A DNA stretch of 64,000 nt from Fidelibacterota bacterium (GCA_013202495.1 JABMQQ010000174.1:1-64000), one strand, 5' to 3'; counted from the stretch's first letter, positions 28,582-38,907 are shown. Numbers and translations are program-made. The notes: generated by a model not told the origin, from the sequence alone.

Positions 28582-31306
28582 CTAACTTTGATACAATAGA
28601 TCAATGTTTGCGACACCAGGAATGAGGAGCCACTCAAAAGCTTCTTCACTTGAAATTTTCTTGTTCAAAAACAGGATATAAGCTTCCGCAAAAGCATAAT
28701 GTGGAACTAATGTTACTTTTTGAGATCCATTCGCTTGTACCTTAGAAAATGTATCGAACTCTGGTTTTCCTAAGGTGATAAGATGCTCGTCAGAAAAACT
28801 TACAGCTTTTGTGAATACATCGAATGCTTCATCCTTGTCAATTGTTGCATCGTCTTTCTGCTTTGTCTTACACTCAAGCAAAGCCTGCTTATCTCCAAAC
28901 GATATTGAGAAATCGGGGACCCCTTTTCTTCTACCATCGTCAAGTTGAATAACTTCCCAACCAAACATTTTCATCATTTCTTCGACTACTTCTTCATATT
29001 CATGACCGCGCGCAGAATAAGACCTCTCAATCAATTCCTTAATCCCAACTTCAGCAGCTTTCCCCTCATGAAGAATTTTCCAATACTCATTTATTTTCTC
29101 AAAATACCTTCCGACAGCCTCCACAAGACCTTTCGCTCGGTCAAGGCTATCAACCCTTTTGGCTATTTTTGCTAAACTAGATTTTAGCAGTTGATTTGGG
29201 TCACTTAATCCCACTTCTGCTAAAGCCATGGCTCGTTGTCGTCCAAAACCTGGTACACTAAAAGATTTGGCCGCCACTACTATGTCAAGTGCCTCCACTG
29301 AAACTCCATACCGTATTTGATTTGAGTATATCAATAAGGATGAGCCAAAGGCTTTATCGACACCAGAATCAGCTGAAGTAACAATCTTGGATAATCCAAC
29401 TATCACCCATGAAACATCTGAAGCAAGAGTCTGGAATTGACCGTAGCTTATAGAAGGGAGGTCGCGTCTGAGTTTTCGTTCACTAATACCCTTAGCCCAT
29501 TGATCCAATCCATACGCAGCATTGACTACTCTATCATAGATTGGTGAGCTCATGGCAGGGATTAACAAATTGGATTGATTCACACTTTTCCATGCGATTG
29601 TCTCTGGTTGGTTTCTTCGTGCAAATGGTAAATGTCTTTGTTTGGTACTTACATCGAATTCTGCTGAGGAACAGATAGCATGTAAAAGAGGGATACCAAG
29701 CAAACCCTCTTCAGTTTTCTCGTTATTTAACCTTAATACATTAATAAGAGAAACACCAGTTGCCGGCAACAAGCCGGATCCTGAAATAGCAGTTCCTAAT
29801 GGAGTTGAGACCAGCCTTGTGCTTTGTTCAACTAGCAGCTTATTCTCTATTAACCATTGAACTGCTTCAGCAACTAAAGGTGGAACATCCTCAGTTTTCT
29901 TTGGATTATGTTCAAGGTGTTGGTGCCACCAAAATGAGCTGGCATAAAAATTATTAAGGCTATCTTCCGTGTTGCATATACCGCTAGAGATCAAATTCAG
30001 AACCGATTTCCTAATGCTTTTGGAGAATAGCTTTGAGGATATTCTTTCCGCAGGAAGTGTTAAGTAGTTTTTTGCTTGAATAAACTCTGTTCTACTTCCG
30101 GTAATCAGGACGGAGAGACCTTTATCATCAAGACCTAATCTCCCCGCACGTCCAGACATGTTGAGAAATTCTGAGTGTGCAATCCATTCTGAAACCCATC
30201 TTCTGTAGAATGAATCAAAGACTACAGTACGTATTGGGAAATTTACTCCTGCCGCAAGAGTTGGGGTTGAAAATACTACATCTAGATGACCTTTTCGTAA
30301 GGCTTCTTCAACGACCTCTCTCTTCAAAACTTAGATCCCCAGAGTGAAAAGCTGTCCTCCGTTCACATGTCTCTTTTAGTATTCCTACTGTTATAGTCAA
30401 CTCACTGAATAATTCTATTTGCTCTCCCACTATAATCGCGGATATATCTTTTTCTCTTGTTCCAGAGAAACCCTGGGCTAACTCAATTGCTCTGGGCTTC
30501 GTCATTGTAAAAACCAAAATAGGACCCAGCTTTAAATTCAACAAATTATTCACTACATGGATAGTATCGTTTACTACATGTGCATTCTCTTGATCTTCAA
30601 ATAATTCGTCTTGACCGTAGAGATTGTGAAAGAGTCGCCCTTCGTTCCATATCTCTTGTCTTAGTGGCACATCCCGATGTGAGATTTTTATCCCCTTACA
30701 ATTAAACCAAGTTGATAGTTCATCAACATTGGGGACAGTGGCAGTTAATCCAATAAATTGAGCCGGAGATCCCATTCTAATTATAGTGCAAAGTATTTCT
30801 ATTTCAGAACCGCGAGAAACGTCTGATAATATCTGAATCTCGTCAGCAATCACTACTTTCCCTTCGAATGAAAAATTACTTGAGGTTGTAATTAAAGACA
30901 AATATTTCTCATATGTTGAGACTAATATTCCATTGTCCCAATCACCATCGACATGATCACCCGTAGCAATGGAGACATCAAACAACTTTTCTAATTCATC
31001 TCTAAATACTGTCTTGAAATAATTGTATTTTTCCTCAGCCAATGCTCGATGCGACACTAAATAAACTGTTTTCTTGCCTTCAAGAGCCCCAAGAATTGCT
31101 GCAATCTCACCAATAGTAGTTTTACCAGATGAAGTAGGTGCTGAGACAACCATGCTACTCCCTTTACCCAGCCCAGATTCAATAGCCTTTGATTGAACTC
31201 TAGTAAAAGATTCCCAGCCCAATTTTTGGTAGACACTTAAAACCTCTTCATTTATTCCAAATGTGCTAGCTTCTTTGAAATCCATTACCCTATCCCCAAT
31301 TGCCAC
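28582..31306 (-). pseudogene. SKI2/Hel308-like helicase with HhH and C-terminal PD-(D/E)XK-like nuclease, split by a frameshift
   Basis: 30308..31306 has VSAPTSSGKTTIGEIAA, VIADEIQ, GLTATVPN and ends FHSGDLSFEERGR*; 28582..30327 resumes EVVEEALRKGHLDVVFSTPTLAAGVNFP...NMSGRAGR and ends with GVPDFSISFGDKQALLECKTK. Confidence 0.8.
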
Positions 31307-31379
31307 CTATAGCTATAATCAATGCTAAAGCTCTTTACACAAATTTGCCGTTATAGCTTCTATTGGCTTATCAATACTA

Positions 31380-31808
31380 TCATTTCTTCTTTACAGTGAA
31401 TTTAGTTGTTAATAGTGTAGTTTTTCCAGATAAACTGAGTGATGTTTGATCAAATGGAAAGCTATTCACGTATTCCGTATTTTCAGGTGGTTTGTGTTTG
31501 AAAATCATTGCCGCTTCACATCTATCTCTACTCGTTGAGGACACACTACCAAAATTATAGCAAAGTATCTCATCTTGTTTCAGATGTGTTCTCCACTTAG
31601 CTAATTTCTCGTGATCCTCAATACGTTTATGAACGTTTTTAGATTCCCCAATGTATACCAGTTTTTTTAAAGTTACTGTTCCTCCCTTTTTGTCATGGGT
31701 GCAAGTATAGACGCAGTAGATTCCTGATTCAGATGGGATTCCACCCTTCTTCACTTCTCGCCAATATCCTTTGAAAATAATGTTATATTTTTGTGCTGAC
31801 ATTTTCAC
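31380..31808 (-). CDS. GIY-YIG domain protein
   Basis: SGIYCVYTCTHDKKGGTVTLKKLVYIGESKNVHKRIEDHE. Confidence 0.8.
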   Translation of the reverse strand: MKMSAQKYNIIFKGYWREVKKGGIPSESGIYCVYTCTHDKKGGTVTLKKLVYIGESKNVHKRIEDHEKLAKWRTHLKQDEILCYNFGSVSSTSRDRCEAAMIFKHKPPENTEYVNSFPFDQTSLSLSGKTTLLTTKFTVKKK

Positions 31809-31844
31809 TCTCCAATTACACTTCGTCCTTTTAGCGCTTTAACT

Positions 31845-32000
31845 TTACTTATCTGGAACCCATTTCGTCTCTGTTGTTGTGATTGTCCCAGTTCCTCCAC
31901 ATTGTGAACAACGCATAACACCTGGGTGGTGTGTGGGTTGTTTACCTGAACCTCTACAAGCTGGACACGCCATTTGCTTAGTGATTGTCTTCCACGCCAT
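31845..32000 (-). CDS. Small DnaJ-type zinc-finger protein
   Basis: From MAWKTITKQ: CPACRGSG ... CSQCGGTG. Confidence 0.65.
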   Translation of the reverse strand: MAWKTITKQMACPACRGSGKQPTHHPGVMRCSQCGGTGTITTTETKWVPDK

Positions 32001-32004
32001 AAAT

Positions 32005-32139
32005 CTATGGCCGGTAAGTTGTATTATGACAGTTCGGACATGGTGGCAATGTATCGGTATTGTCATCTAGCTTTACTTGTTGATTACACTTAGTACAATA
32101 ATATGTACCTTTACCTGGTTTTTCACCTGTCTTGGACAT
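32005..32139 (-). CDS. 44-aa zinc-ribbon protein, not in ORF track
   Basis: MSKTGEKPGKGTYYCTKCNQQVKLDDNTDTLPPCPNCHNTTYRP*; two CxxC pairs. Confidence 0.7.
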   Translation of the reverse strand: MSKTGEKPGKGTYYCTKCNQQVKLDDNTDTLPPCPNCHNTTYRP

Positions 32140-32163
32140 CTTATTATCCCCTTATCTTTGTGT

Positions 32164-32394
32164 TTATAGTATTACACCTACTATTGAAGCTATCACAATA
32201 TTTGCAATTTGAACTTTGAACCACTTCATTGACCATAGTTGGTTAAAGGTCCAGGCTACCCAAATTGTAGCAACGATTCCCATGGCGACATCATTCCACC
32301 ATCCAAGTAGTATTAGACTCGAGTAAATGGCACATTGCCATAGATATTTATTCATTCCCACCTCAATGATCATATTTCGACTGCAATTGCCCAT
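32164..32394 (-). CDS. Small membrane protein
   Basis: Two hydrophobic segments in a 76-aa ORF. Confidence 0.5.
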   Translation of the reverse strand: MGNCSRNMIIEVGMNKYLWQCAIYSSLILLGWWNDVAMGIVATIWVAWTFNQLWSMKWFKVQIANIVIASIVGVIL

Positions 32395-32520
32395 AATGTA
32401 TCTTATTACATTCTGTTTACAAATATTATATAATGTTATGAAAGGCTACTGAGATTATTAAGCTTGGATAAGTGAGGTGCTGTTAATCTGCTTTATGTCG
32501 AGTAAGGGTAAAATGATGTC

Positions 32521-33321
32521 CTAATCAAAAAGTGATGGATCAGCAGTTTTGGGATGGAAGGTGCCGATGATCAGGAACGGGTTTGTACCAGTAAAGTGAT
32601 GTGCTTGTGTCGTGCCTAGGAAAAGATACAAATCCTTGGTCTTTGCGAAATCATCCCAGTATTTCTTCTTTACATCTGCACAAGCTTTATCCTCATCACC
32701 ATCATACTTCTCTAGCATTCTCCAGTACAACCGTCCAATTTCCCAGTCCTCGATCATGAGTCTACTGATATTTCCCTCATCATCTTTAAAAACGTACTTA
32801 AACTTATATGGTAACTTTGAGACTATCTTGAAAGGTCCCGTTTCAAACAAATCAGTCTGGTTAAACTGAGCTAGTTTCTTGGGGTCCCACTCTCGATCCA
32901 CCTTTGATATAGTCATACCTAATAGTTTTGTGGGCTTGAAAACTGCTAAAGACACAAGCTTTGATGGATCTCTAGCATCAGCGACCAATGAGTCTCTATT
33001 AGTATAGATATTGTTCAGTACTAATTCTTTTCTAGTTGTCCATGTGCCATTTTCGGTTCCGATTTTATCCCCTAACTCAATTTTCTCCCAATTCAAAACC
33101 TTGTGGCTCTCGGGTCGAGGATCAGATGAGTTATTCTCAATGTCAGCAATTATCCATTGATATTTTTTATACTGCTTGTCAAAATCCAATTTGCGAAAGG
33201 GAATTGGATATAGCCGAATCCAATCGCCGTTTTCAGTTAATCCAGCGGTACACACCAATTCACTATACTTAGTGCTTATAGTGGGGTAGGTCTTTACCGC
33301 GATGAGGATTTTTTTCTTCAA
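32521..33321 (-). CDS. Dual-OB (DuOB)-like domain protein
   Basis: ILIAVKTYPTISTKYSELVCTAGLTENGDWIRLYPIPFRKLDFDKQYKKYQWI...DPRPES; family recognised from memory. Confidence 0.6.
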   Translation of the reverse strand: MKKKILIAVKTYPTISTKYSELVCTAGLTENGDWIRLYPIPFRKLDFDKQYKKYQWIIADIENNSSDPRPESHKVLNWEKIELGDKIGTENGTWTTRKELVLNNIYTNRDSLVADARDPSKLVSLAVFKPTKLLGMTISKVDREWDPKKLAQFNQTDLFETGPFKIVSKLPYKFKYVFKDDEGNISRLMIEDWEIGRLYWRMLEKYDGDEDKACADVKKKYWDDFAKTKDLYLFLGTTQAHHFTGTNPFLIIGTFHPKTADPSLFD

Positions 33322-33329
33322 GAAGTATG

Positions 33330-34211
33330 CTATATGTAGGATACACTAAAAGGGGTGAGTGAGCTCTCTATAAGCCTATTTATAACTCGACTACGGTGGC
33401 AGTAGGTGTGATCATACTCGAAGCAGGTGATCGCCACACGCTTATGCTTAGCAAATTCACTCAATATTTTTTGTAAGCTATCTGGTTCATCCTGTAAGAC
33501 AGTATTCTCATATTCAGTGAATAAACGATTATAGTCGTCTAACGTGTTCAAGTCAGCCCGTTTGTTGGAAGTAATTCCAAGCTCCGGAATATGTAAATAT
33601 TCAATGTTTAGCTTCTCAAGTGCGTTCCTGAGTTGATTTTTTGAAAATCCATATTTCATACTCAATGCATTTTTCCGAACGTCAACAAGCATTTGGATAT
33701 TGTTTTGAACAAGCTGATTTAAGTAGTGGTCAAAGCTCTTACTCTCGTAGCCAATTGAATAAATACCAGGTTTAGTATCATTCGGTCTTTCTTCCTCGAC
33801 TTTGGCTATTTGATCTGCAGATAGAATCGAACTAAGAATCTCGCTATTGATAGCGAAATAGGGGTATTCACAATAGACACGGTTTATCAGTTCATTGCCC
33901 TTAAGGTTTCCATAACTAATAATGAGCTTTCGAAGAGACCTTCTGTCATCAGGATTCAGCATTGAGAAATAATCAACATCATCGTCCTTCTTCCAATCGT
34001 CTTGATCAGCAAGAATTCCGTACTTAGTCAAAGTCCGTTTGTCGGCATAGGACTGGAAGGAAAAACAGCCGTATTTGTATGGGACGAAGTCATAGGCCGG
34101 TTTTTCCTGACCCTGAACAAAAAGAAATAAATACTTTTGGAGATCCGTATTCATGACTTTACCACCAAATTTCTGGATTATTGCCAGGATTATTTTTCTA
34201 CGGTAATACAT
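33330..34211 (-). CDS. DUF488 protein with N-terminal wHTH/SocA(Panacea)-like domain
   Basis: IYSIGYESKSFDHYLNQLVQNNIQMLVDVRKNALSMKYGFSK...ITCFEYDHTYCHRSRVINRL; 8 bp from the next gene. Confidence 0.8.
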   Translation of the reverse strand: MYYRRKIILAIIQKFGGKVMNTDLQKYLFLFVQGQEKPAYDFVPYKYGCFSFQSYADKRTLTKYGILADQDDWKKDDDVDYFSMLNPDDRRSLRKLIISYGNLKGNELINRVYCEYPYFAINSEILSSILSADQIAKVEEERPNDTKPGIYSIGYESKSFDHYLNQLVQNNIQMLVDVRKNALSMKYGFSKNQLRNALEKLNIEYLHIPELGITSNKRADLNTLDDYNRLFTEYENTVLQDEPDSLQKILSEFAKHKRVAITCFEYDHTYCHRSRVINRLIESSLTPFSVSYI

Positions 34212-34299
34212 AACTATTATTTTCTCATCGCTTTAAATTATTCAGCACTAAAGATACGAGGTAGGTCATTGAATTCAAACATACTAACTCTGTTTACAT

Positions 34300-34728
34300 T
34301 CACACACTTAGATTTTCATATATAGTACGCCTTAGCGCTTTGACTGCAAAAGCTGCCATTATTTCAAGTTCTTCCTCATGTTCTTCAGGGACATCTAGTA
34401 GAACTTTATCATTCCATGGATCACCTACATGGACCCATTTATTTCGGTATTTTCTAATTTTATGAAGGTCTAATTTTAGAGTATCTTCGATGGAGGATTG
34501 ATTAATTAACTCAAAAAGACTTTCACGGGACTTTTCCGCATATTCTGACCTTAGATAGGTCTCAATTCCAGCAACAGCCGTTAATATTGCACCTAAATGC
34601 GCTTCTCCGACATAAGCCATATCACATTCACGAACAATCGCGGAGCACCATTCAGAGAGGATTACACCACCCTGTAGCAATTCATCATCTAGAGAGCATA
34701 ACCACTCCCAACGATCAGTTTTATTCAT
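34300..34728 (-). CDS. HEPN-like small protein
   Basis: Helical protein with RKYRNKWVHVGDPW (RX4H). Confidence 0.5.
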   Translation of the reverse strand: MNKTDRWEWLCSLDDELLQGGVILSEWCSAIVRECDMAYVGEAHLGAILTAVAGIETYLRSEYAEKSRESLFELINQSSIEDTLKLDLHKIRKYRNKWVHVGDPWNDKVLLDVPEEHEEELEIMAAFAVKALRRTIYENLSV

Positions 34729-34762
34729 TTGCTATCTACCTCTACCATTTAAATGCTCATTA

Positions 34763-35332
34763 CTACTCATTAAATGAAGAATATGAAATTTTACGCCCCA
34801 ATAATTTCAAGTTATCAATATTGGGGATGGATACCTCTGGATGTATGGAGTTGATGATGAAGTCCTCTCTAAGTTGCATTAGCAATCTTCCCAGGGCATT
34901 TGTACCAATATAATGATCATCTTTCAAGGCTGCTCCCCAGATCTTACCATCAGGCGCTTCCTCAACTATTGGCAAATCTTTAGTGAGTAACAAAACTCTT
35001 GAGAAATTTTCCCAGTTTTGAATTAGCTTAATCTCTATGCACATTTTCATTATTGAAAATTGTATTCTCTTCCAGTCATCCCGCGTATCCCCATAATACT
35101 TTTTGCTTTTCATTTTTGCAGTCATTGGACTGTTTTGATCAAGTATTATCTTTTGAACATCAGGCTTGTGTGGGTATCTCAGTGATTGATATAATGCTTC
35201 AGATGTTTTTACTGGAATTCCATTGACGACCAGAGGGTAGCCTGGAGCCATATTCGATAAACCACCATATTTACCCTTGGTTGCTTTAAATACGGCACAC
35301 TCCCCATTTTTATATTTTCTAATCGAGCTCAA
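34763..35332 (-). CDS. NADAR-family protein
   Basis: GGLSNMAPGYPLVVNGIPVKTSEALYQSLRYPHKPDVQKIILDQNSPMTAKMKSKKY...RDDW...VEEAPDGKIWG...GTNALGRLLMQLRED. Confidence 0.85.
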   Translation of the reverse strand: MSSIRKYKNGECAVFKATKGKYGGLSNMAPGYPLVVNGIPVKTSEALYQSLRYPHKPDVQKIILDQNSPMTAKMKSKKYYGDTRDDWKRIQFSIMKMCIEIKLIQNWENFSRVLLLTKDLPIVEEAPDGKIWGAALKDDHYIGTNALGRLLMQLREDFIINSIHPEVSIPNIDNLKLLGRKISYSSFNE

Positions 35333-35335
35333 TTT

Positions 35336-36376
35336 CTACAACCCTCTGTTGGCAACAGGGAATAATGGATACCAACCATTTGCCTCCCACCAATAGACCA
35401 AAGGACAGGTATTCGAAACATTTCTCCATGTGAATGCGTGACTCCCTGCACCAAATGTCTTATAACTGGGTGGCACAAGCCCCAAAGGTCTTATTGGTCT
35501 ACTTATATGCTCAATACGATTGATAATTTCGATACCCTTTTCTAAAATTATCCATTCATACTTTACCCTATTTTCAGGAGAAGAAAAGAAAGCTTCCACC
35601 CGTGGTGTTTCAGGCGACCTATATGCAAATTCTTCATTTCTATCCGCATTAGTCAATGTTTGGAGGTATTCATCAAATATTTCATGATCAGACCTTTTTA
35701 CAGGAAATGCATTATTAAAACTTGGGTTGGGATTATAATAATTTATCCTTGGATGATTCTCTATTTCTTCGAAACGAATCCAATCAATTTGCCTAACAAA
35801 ATCACGACTAAATTCGTTCAATAAACTAAACTTTGTATTTGCGAAACCCCAGGAATGTAAGAAGAAACTAAGATTGATAAGTTTCTTCTCCTGACCCAGG
35901 AAGTTTTCAACGCCGAATTCACTTATCAGGGGGATAATATCCCTTTTAAAGCTTCCTCCTGAGGCGAACACATCATCTAAGTATACCCAGTATTTTGCTT
36001 TGCTATTGCCCTTTTTTATGTCAACTCCATACTCAGACTTTGTAAGGTCATTGAGAAATTCTAACAATACTGATTGGCTCTTATGATCAGCTTGCAAATT
36101 TAAAAAGTGTGATTGTTGAAGAAAGGTGATCGTTTCGTCGAAGCCATATTTGTTTGTGAGAAATTCTAAAGATTCTTTTAATCCTGATATAGCATCTGGT
36201 TTTGATAAATAGGATTTTGGCAGGATGTTAAGCAGTTCCTCAAGTAAGAATTTTCTGTCATTAACCTCGAATTGATTAGCCCATGTTAAAATTCGATTTA
36301 TATCGATCCTAATTCCATCATTACTTCGGTAATCATGCAATATGTCAGCTATTTTATTGGCAGTATTTTCCATCAA
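35336..36376 (-). CDS. Phosphoribosyltransferase-like protein (possible conflict-system PRTase)
   Basis: KYWVYLDDVFASGGSFKRDI resembles a PRPP-binding DDxxxxGGS loop; 3 bp upstream of NADAR gene. Confidence 0.55.
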   Translation of the reverse strand: MMENTANKIADILHDYRSNDGIRIDINRILTWANQFEVNDRKFLLEELLNILPKSYLSKPDAISGLKESLEFLTNKYGFDETITFLQQSHFLNLQADHKSQSVLLEFLNDLTKSEYGVDIKKGNSKAKYWVYLDDVFASGGSFKRDIIPLISEFGVENFLGQEKKLINLSFFLHSWGFANTKFSLLNEFSRDFVRQIDWIRFEEIENHPRINYYNPNPSFNNAFPVKRSDHEIFDEYLQTLTNADRNEEFAYRSPETPRVEAFFSSPENRVKYEWIILEKGIEIINRIEHISRPIRPLGLVPPSYKTFGAGSHAFTWRNVSNTCPLVYWWEANGWYPLFPVANRGL

Positions 36377-36382
36377 AAATCC

Positions 36383-37264
36383 TTATTCATCAACCAGTTT
36401 TTGCGAATGTGTTACCAACTCTTTAAAATCACTTTCTTTAATGATTCGAATATTCTGTCCTTCAGATATCAGAAGCTCTGCCTTGCGATGTTTTGAACTT
36501 TTCTCACTACCAGCCAGCCGTGATATGTCTTGATCTCCCACAACCAATAGACTTGTCTTTTTATTCACACCAGAATTTACTGTGCATCCAATTTTCGCCG
36601 CTAATTCGACAGCTTCTCTACGGGGAATTTCTAAGGCTCCTGTAAATACCAGGACTTCACCATACAATTCACCATCGTGATTGCCCTCTACATTCCTAGC
36701 AGAGTGATAAGATTTCTTTGTTGGATCTATAGGCTTATTAACTCGTCCTACCCATGACTCAATATCTAAACCGGTGGTTTCGATTGCTGCTAGAAGGACC
36801 ATCCCAGCTGCCTTGGCATCTTCAAGAGCGTCATGGTGTTTAAATTCGTATCCAATCTTTTTACAGACATCTGCAAGACCATATCCGCGCCATCTGCAGT
36901 CCTCCCATGTTCGCCTAGCAACCTTGGCAGAGTCTAGCCACACGCTATCATATTCCTCAAGACTGTACTTATTTAATGCTCTTCCTATGGCGACTCTATC
37001 AAAATGAGTATGACAAACACAAATGGCATTGTTCAGGAAACTTCCTAAAATAATACCTATTTCGGGGATAGTTGGAGCCCCGATAACATCAGTTTCAGAT
37101 ATTCCATGAATTCCAACATTGATAGGGCTGAAATAATCACCGGGGTTAATTAACGATGACCATTCTTCAACCAATTTACCATCTACATATTTAGCAATAC
37201 CAATCTGACAAATAGAAGCCATATCTGCATTTGCGGTTTCAACATCAATTGCTATAAAATTCAC
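36383..37264 (-). CDS. DEDDh exonuclease fused to BRCT
   Basis: FIAIDVETANADMASICQIGIAKY...HHDALEDAKAAG; BRCT GEVLVFTGALEIPRREAVELAAKIGCTVNSGVNKKTSLLVVGD. Confidence 0.9.
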   Translation of the reverse strand: MNFIAIDVETANADMASICQIGIAKYVDGKLVEEWSSLINPGDYFSPINVGIHGISETDVIGAPTIPEIGIILGSFLNNAICVCHTHFDRVAIGRALNKYSLEEYDSVWLDSAKVARRTWEDCRWRGYGLADVCKKIGYEFKHHDALEDAKAAGMVLLAAIETTGLDIESWVGRVNKPIDPTKKSYHSARNVEGNHDGELYGEVLVFTGALEIPRREAVELAAKIGCTVNSGVNKKTSLLVVGDQDISRLAGSEKSSKHRKAELLISEGQNIRIIKESDFKELVTHSQKLVDE

Positions 37265-37274
37265 GTCTTAATCC

Positions 37275-37754
37275 TTAAGATTGAGCTTTACCAAGTTTAG
37301 TGATATCGTTGGTATAAGTCACTTTCATACCGGTTCTAGAACAGAAGAGGTCACGTTCTTCCGACACATCAACATTTAAATCTTCGTCACGCAGCCCTTG
37401 CCATTGAGCTAGATAATGTAATGACCCATATTTTTCATTCTTTTGTGTTGGTTTCTCTGTGCCGCCTTTCCAATTAAGAACAGGTAGTTCACCATTCTTT
37501 GCTTTCCTGGCTATTTCAGGATCTTTCAACGCAAGTTTTCTCCCAACCTCCCAGGAAGCGATCAACCCTTTATCTGGACCTTTCCAAAGTTCTTCCCAAG
37601 AAATTTTTCCTCGTATTGGTTTCTGAGTTGATCTATAAATTTGCATAGTCATAATAGGGTCTCCTGGATGGTCTAATGCCATCAAATTTGGGACAAGGAT
37701 GCTTTTTATCCCAGGGCTGTAGAGTCGTCGAACTACGGTCAGGGCATCGGCCAT
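37275..37754 (-). CDS. Hypothetical protein
   Basis: ORF overlapping 37739..38836 by 16 nt. Confidence 0.45.
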   Translation of the reverse strand: MADALTVVRRLYSPGIKSILVPNLMALDHPGDPIMTMQIYRSTQKPIRGKISWEELWKGPDKGLIASWEVGRKLALKDPEIARKAKNGELPVLNWKGGTEKPTQKNEKYGSLHYLAQWQGLRDEDLNVDVSEERDLFCSRTGMKVTYTNDITKLGKAQS

Positions 37755-38836
37755 CCTTTTGCTAACCCCTCAGCAACAATTTTATCAATAGTTTTTGAAT
37801 CTAGATCATATTTGGCGGCAATTAATCGATCAGCTGCTCGTCCTTCATAGCCATCGTCCTGAGCTTTAACCAATTCATAGAATATTTTCTTCTTTTTATT
37901 AACCGAAATGGTTATTGCTTCAAACTTCTTAGGGGCAAGACCTGTTGCGTTCCCAACAGTAATTTTCATTTCGTGTTGACTGTAATCGCCAGTTGTGACA
38001 TGATCTGATTTTGACCAGTTGCCATATGGAGCCCAGACAACTCTTCCTGCAGTGAAGCCTCTGCCAATATCAGATTCTGGTAAATAGTATAAAAGCAATA
38101 TGGCATTATGGGGTCTCTCAATTTTTTGTTTCTCAATTACCTTCTCACTGATACTCATTAATTGTTTTGAATCTAGAACAGATTCAACTATGATTTTAAT
38201 CGCAAACCTTGCAACATCTTTAAAACTGTCATTCTCGACTTTAACAATTTCATACGGTAAAACTGAATTAATTTTTTGTGCTTTCTTCTTTTTCCGTGGA
38301 TTTAATAAAGGAGCGTAAACATAGCCAATTGCGTTGGATTCACCGATTGTCTTTTGACCTAAATTGAATATTGCATACCAATTATCCTTTAAATAAAAAG
38401 CCTTCACGTCCTGACCTTGCTTGAGCTTTGAAACAATTTTCGAGTTAGATTCGCGTTTTTCTCTTACATTCACATTAGTGTAAGGTGCTTTGACTATGCC
38501 CCAATCGCTTGTCTTAATTCCAGACAACACCTCATTTTTTCTTACCCACCCAGTTGTGATTACTGTAGAATCTGAGAGTACGTTAACTTTGCACCAATCT
38601 GATGGGCTTTCTTTTGTTTCAAGTATTTCTAATTTTGTGTTTAACCTTGCCTTCAAGAGAACGTCTGAATTGTTAACTATCGACTTAGGGTTTTGTGCTG
38701 GTGATTTTGTTACAGAAAAATGATTGACAATATAGACTTCACCAGGTTGTGGACCTGCATTTTCAACATTACAGCGGATCAAGTTTAAGACTAATAATAT
38801 GGATAATAGTAGTATTGGTCTTTGCATTATTGACAT
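37739..38836 (-). CDS. Lipoprotein with SH3-like repeats
   Basis: LLILLVLNLIRCNVE-type lipobox; VNVREKRESNSKIVSKLKQGQDVKAFYLKDNWYAIF. Confidence 0.65.
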   Translation of the reverse strand: MSIMQRPILLLSILLVLNLIRCNVENAGPQPGEVYIVNHFSVTKSPAQNPKSIVNNSDVLLKARLNTKLEILETKESPSDWCKVNVLSDSTVITTGWVRKNEVLSGIKTSDWGIVKAPYTNVNVREKRESNSKIVSKLKQGQDVKAFYLKDNWYAIFNLGQKTIGESNAIGYVYAPLLNPRKKKKAQKINSVLPYEIVKVENDSFKDVARFAIKIIVESVLDSKQLMSISEKVIEKQKIERPHNAILLLYYLPESDIGRGFTAGRVVWAPYGNWSKSDHVTTGDYSQHEMKITVGNATGLAPKKFEAITISVNKKKKIFYELVKAQDDGYEGRAADRLIAAKYDLDSKTIDKIVAEGLAKGWPMP

Positions 38837-38907
38837 TCCTTATGCTGCTAATTTGATCTTTATATACCTAGCGCCCCGCGCTTTAGTTGCATTCTAAAAC
38901 AGCTTTA

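Noticed and set aside
31314-31356. GCTATAA/TTATAGC inverted repeat between helicase and GIY-YIG genes as attC
   Set aside because: Core boxes do not fit attC; short repeat expected by chance in AT-rich DNA.
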